Below are positions 62,895-64,000 of a stretch of 64,000 nt of DNA, one piece after another. Position 1 is the first letter of the stretch. Each line of letters begins with the position of its first letter. The stretch lies in the NCBI GenBank assembly GCA_013112585.1, contig JABFGH010000003.1, positions 62,001-126,000 of the forward strand, given 5' to 3'. Under the pieces are notes generated by a model, which ran no database searches, had not been told where the DNA came from, and saw nothing but the letters and a program-made list of their open reading frames with translations. This DNA is from Ignavibacteriota bacterium. Lineage in GTDB: Bacteria > Bacteroidota > Ignavibacteria > Ignavibacteriales > Melioribacteraceae. The position numbers were made by a program, and so were the translations under genes.

Positions 62895-64000
62895 ATGAAG
62901 CAGGCTGAGTTTTTTACGTCACGCTGGGGATTAATTTTAGCCACGCTGGGTATTGCTATCGGTACGGGCAATATCTGGCGGTTTTCCAGAATTGTAGCGC
63001 AAAACGGCGGCGGTTCATTTTTAATTCCCTGGGTGGTTTTCCTTCTTGTATGGTCGGTCCCTCTAATAATTGCAGAATTTGCGATCGGAAAGTCAACCCG
63101 TTCAGGTCCAATCGGTGCAATAACAAAAACAGCAGGAAAAAAGTATAGCTGGATGGGCGCGTTTGTAGCGTTTGTTCCAACTGCAATTATGTTCTACTAT
63201 TCGGTAGTTACAGGCTGGTGCATCTATTATTTCTATTCCACAGTTTCGGGCAATTTATTTAATGCAAATGATCACTTAGTTTATTGGAATAACTTTTCAT
63301 CGGGGTACTTACCGCTTCTTTTTCATTTTATTGCAATTTCAATTGGTGCAATAGTAGTATACCGGGGAATTGTTAAGGGAATTGAAAAAGTAAATAAATT
63401 TTTAGTTTCATCACTGATAATTATTTTGTTAATCCTGCTTATTAGGTCGGTAACTTTACCTAATTCAATTGAAGGAATAAAGTATTTATTTTCAGCAGAT
63501 CTCGATCAAATGTTAAATATAAAAGTTTGGCTTAATGCACTAACACAAAACGCCTGGGATACCGGCGCCGGCTGGGGATTAATTTTAACCTATGCAATCT
63601 ACATGAAAAAGAAAGAGGATATAACTCTTAATGCAGCACTAATCGGATTTGGGAATAATTCAATTTCCTTAATTGCAGGCATTATAATTTTCTCCACAGT
63701 TTTTTCCTTAAGTTCAATAGATGCCATGGAGCAAATTAGTCAATCGGGTCCTGCAAATACCGGACTAACATTTATTTATCTGCCGAAGCTATTCGCAATA
63801 ATTTCTGAAAGCATGTTTGTTAATAGTATTTTTGCTGCTTTGTTCTTTTTAGCATTATCCTTTGCCGCAACCTCCAGTTTAATTTCAATGATTGAATTAA
63901 CTACAAGAACTTTTATTGATTTTGGACTGCCGAGAAAAAGAGCAATTATTTTTGTAGCTGCTTTAGGATTCTTGCTGGGAATTCCATCAGCACTTAGCTC
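62895..64000 (+). CDS. SNF family Na+-dependent transporter (partial)
   Basis: 368 codons from ATG at 62895, running off the right edge. The start reads WGLILATLGIAIGTGNIWRF, the conserved TM1 Na+-binding segment of neurotransmitter:sodium symporters, and continues NGGGSFLIPW, FAIGKSTRSGPIGA, and AWDTGAGWGLILTYAIYM (TM6). About nine helices are visible. The family imports amino acids or amines with Na+; the substrate is not clear. The C-terminus is outside the window. Confidence 0.94.
   Translation, partial: MKQAEFFTSRWGLILATLGIAIGTGNIWRFSRIVAQNGGGSFLIPWVVFLLVWSVPLIIAEFAIGKSTRSGPIGAITKTAGKKYSWMGAFVAFVPTAIMFYYSVVTGWCIYYFYSTVSGNLFNANDHLVYWNNFSSGYLPLLFHFIAISIGAIVVYRGIVKGIEKVNKFLVSSLIIILLILLIRSVTLPNSIEGIKYLFSADLDQMLNIKVWLNALTQNAWDTGAGWGLILTYAIYMKKKEDITLNAALIGFGNNSISLIAGIIIFSTVFSLSSIDAMEQISQSGPANTGLTFIYLPKLFAIISESMFVNSIFAALFFLALSFAATSSLISMIELTTRTFIDFGLPRKRAIIFVAALGFLLGIPSALS

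Overview
The window is an AT-rich bacterial chromosome segment, most probably from the Ignavibacteria/Chlorobi side of the FCB group. That is an inference. It rests on four secreted proteins ending in the type IX secretion (T9SS) sorting domain with the N-[YF]-PNPFNP signature typical of Ignavibacteria, a complete Bat operon of the Bacteroidota type, KdsB and LolA-like envelope genes indicating a Gram-negative envelope, and many dispersed palindromic intergenic repeats. No rRNA, tRNA, CRISPR array or transposase gene was recognised.

Left arm (1-13907, all minus strand). It begins with a partial small gene and a 1462-residue helicase-nuclease. Between them lies an integron attC-like folded site, so this end may be part of a gene-cassette array carrying a defence-type enzyme. 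Next come a Ca-binding FG-GAP/VCBS secreted protein, the remnant of another T9SS tail, a small TPR ORF, an MltF-type lytic transglycosylase, an APC permease fused to regulatory domains, and a DUF4412 protein.

From 14077 to the end every gene is on the plus strand. 14077-15114 is an SDR epimerase. 15499-24029 is the Bat operon (moxR, DUF58, batA-E and a membrane protein), coding for von Willebrand A and TPR proteins of the inner membrane and periplasm. 24030-24707 is repeat-rich non-coding DNA. 24708-30686 holds a small Cys-Pro protein, an M48 protease, a VWA lipoprotein, gatC, kdsB, a PLP enzyme and a B12-binding protein. 31174-41626 is rich in T9SS cargo (three proteins) and also holds proC, a MATE transporter and a five-copy tandem repeat of covarying hairpins.

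42343-51289 is the conserved translation/RNA cluster rimP-nusA-infB-rbfA-truB-ribF-rpsO-pnp. 51364-62879 continues with dus, RNase G, transaldolase, gcvT, comB, ftsK, a lolA-like gene, a flippase-like membrane protein, a probable outer-membrane protein, uppP and a lipoprotein cyclophilin. The window ends inside an SNF-family sodium symporter.

The most unusual content is: (1) the helicase-nuclease with a GreA/GreB-like C-terminal domain next to an attC-like site; (2) several families of palindromic repeats, some with compensatory changes in their stems; and (3) one palindromic element nested inside another within the coding sequence of a T9SS protein.
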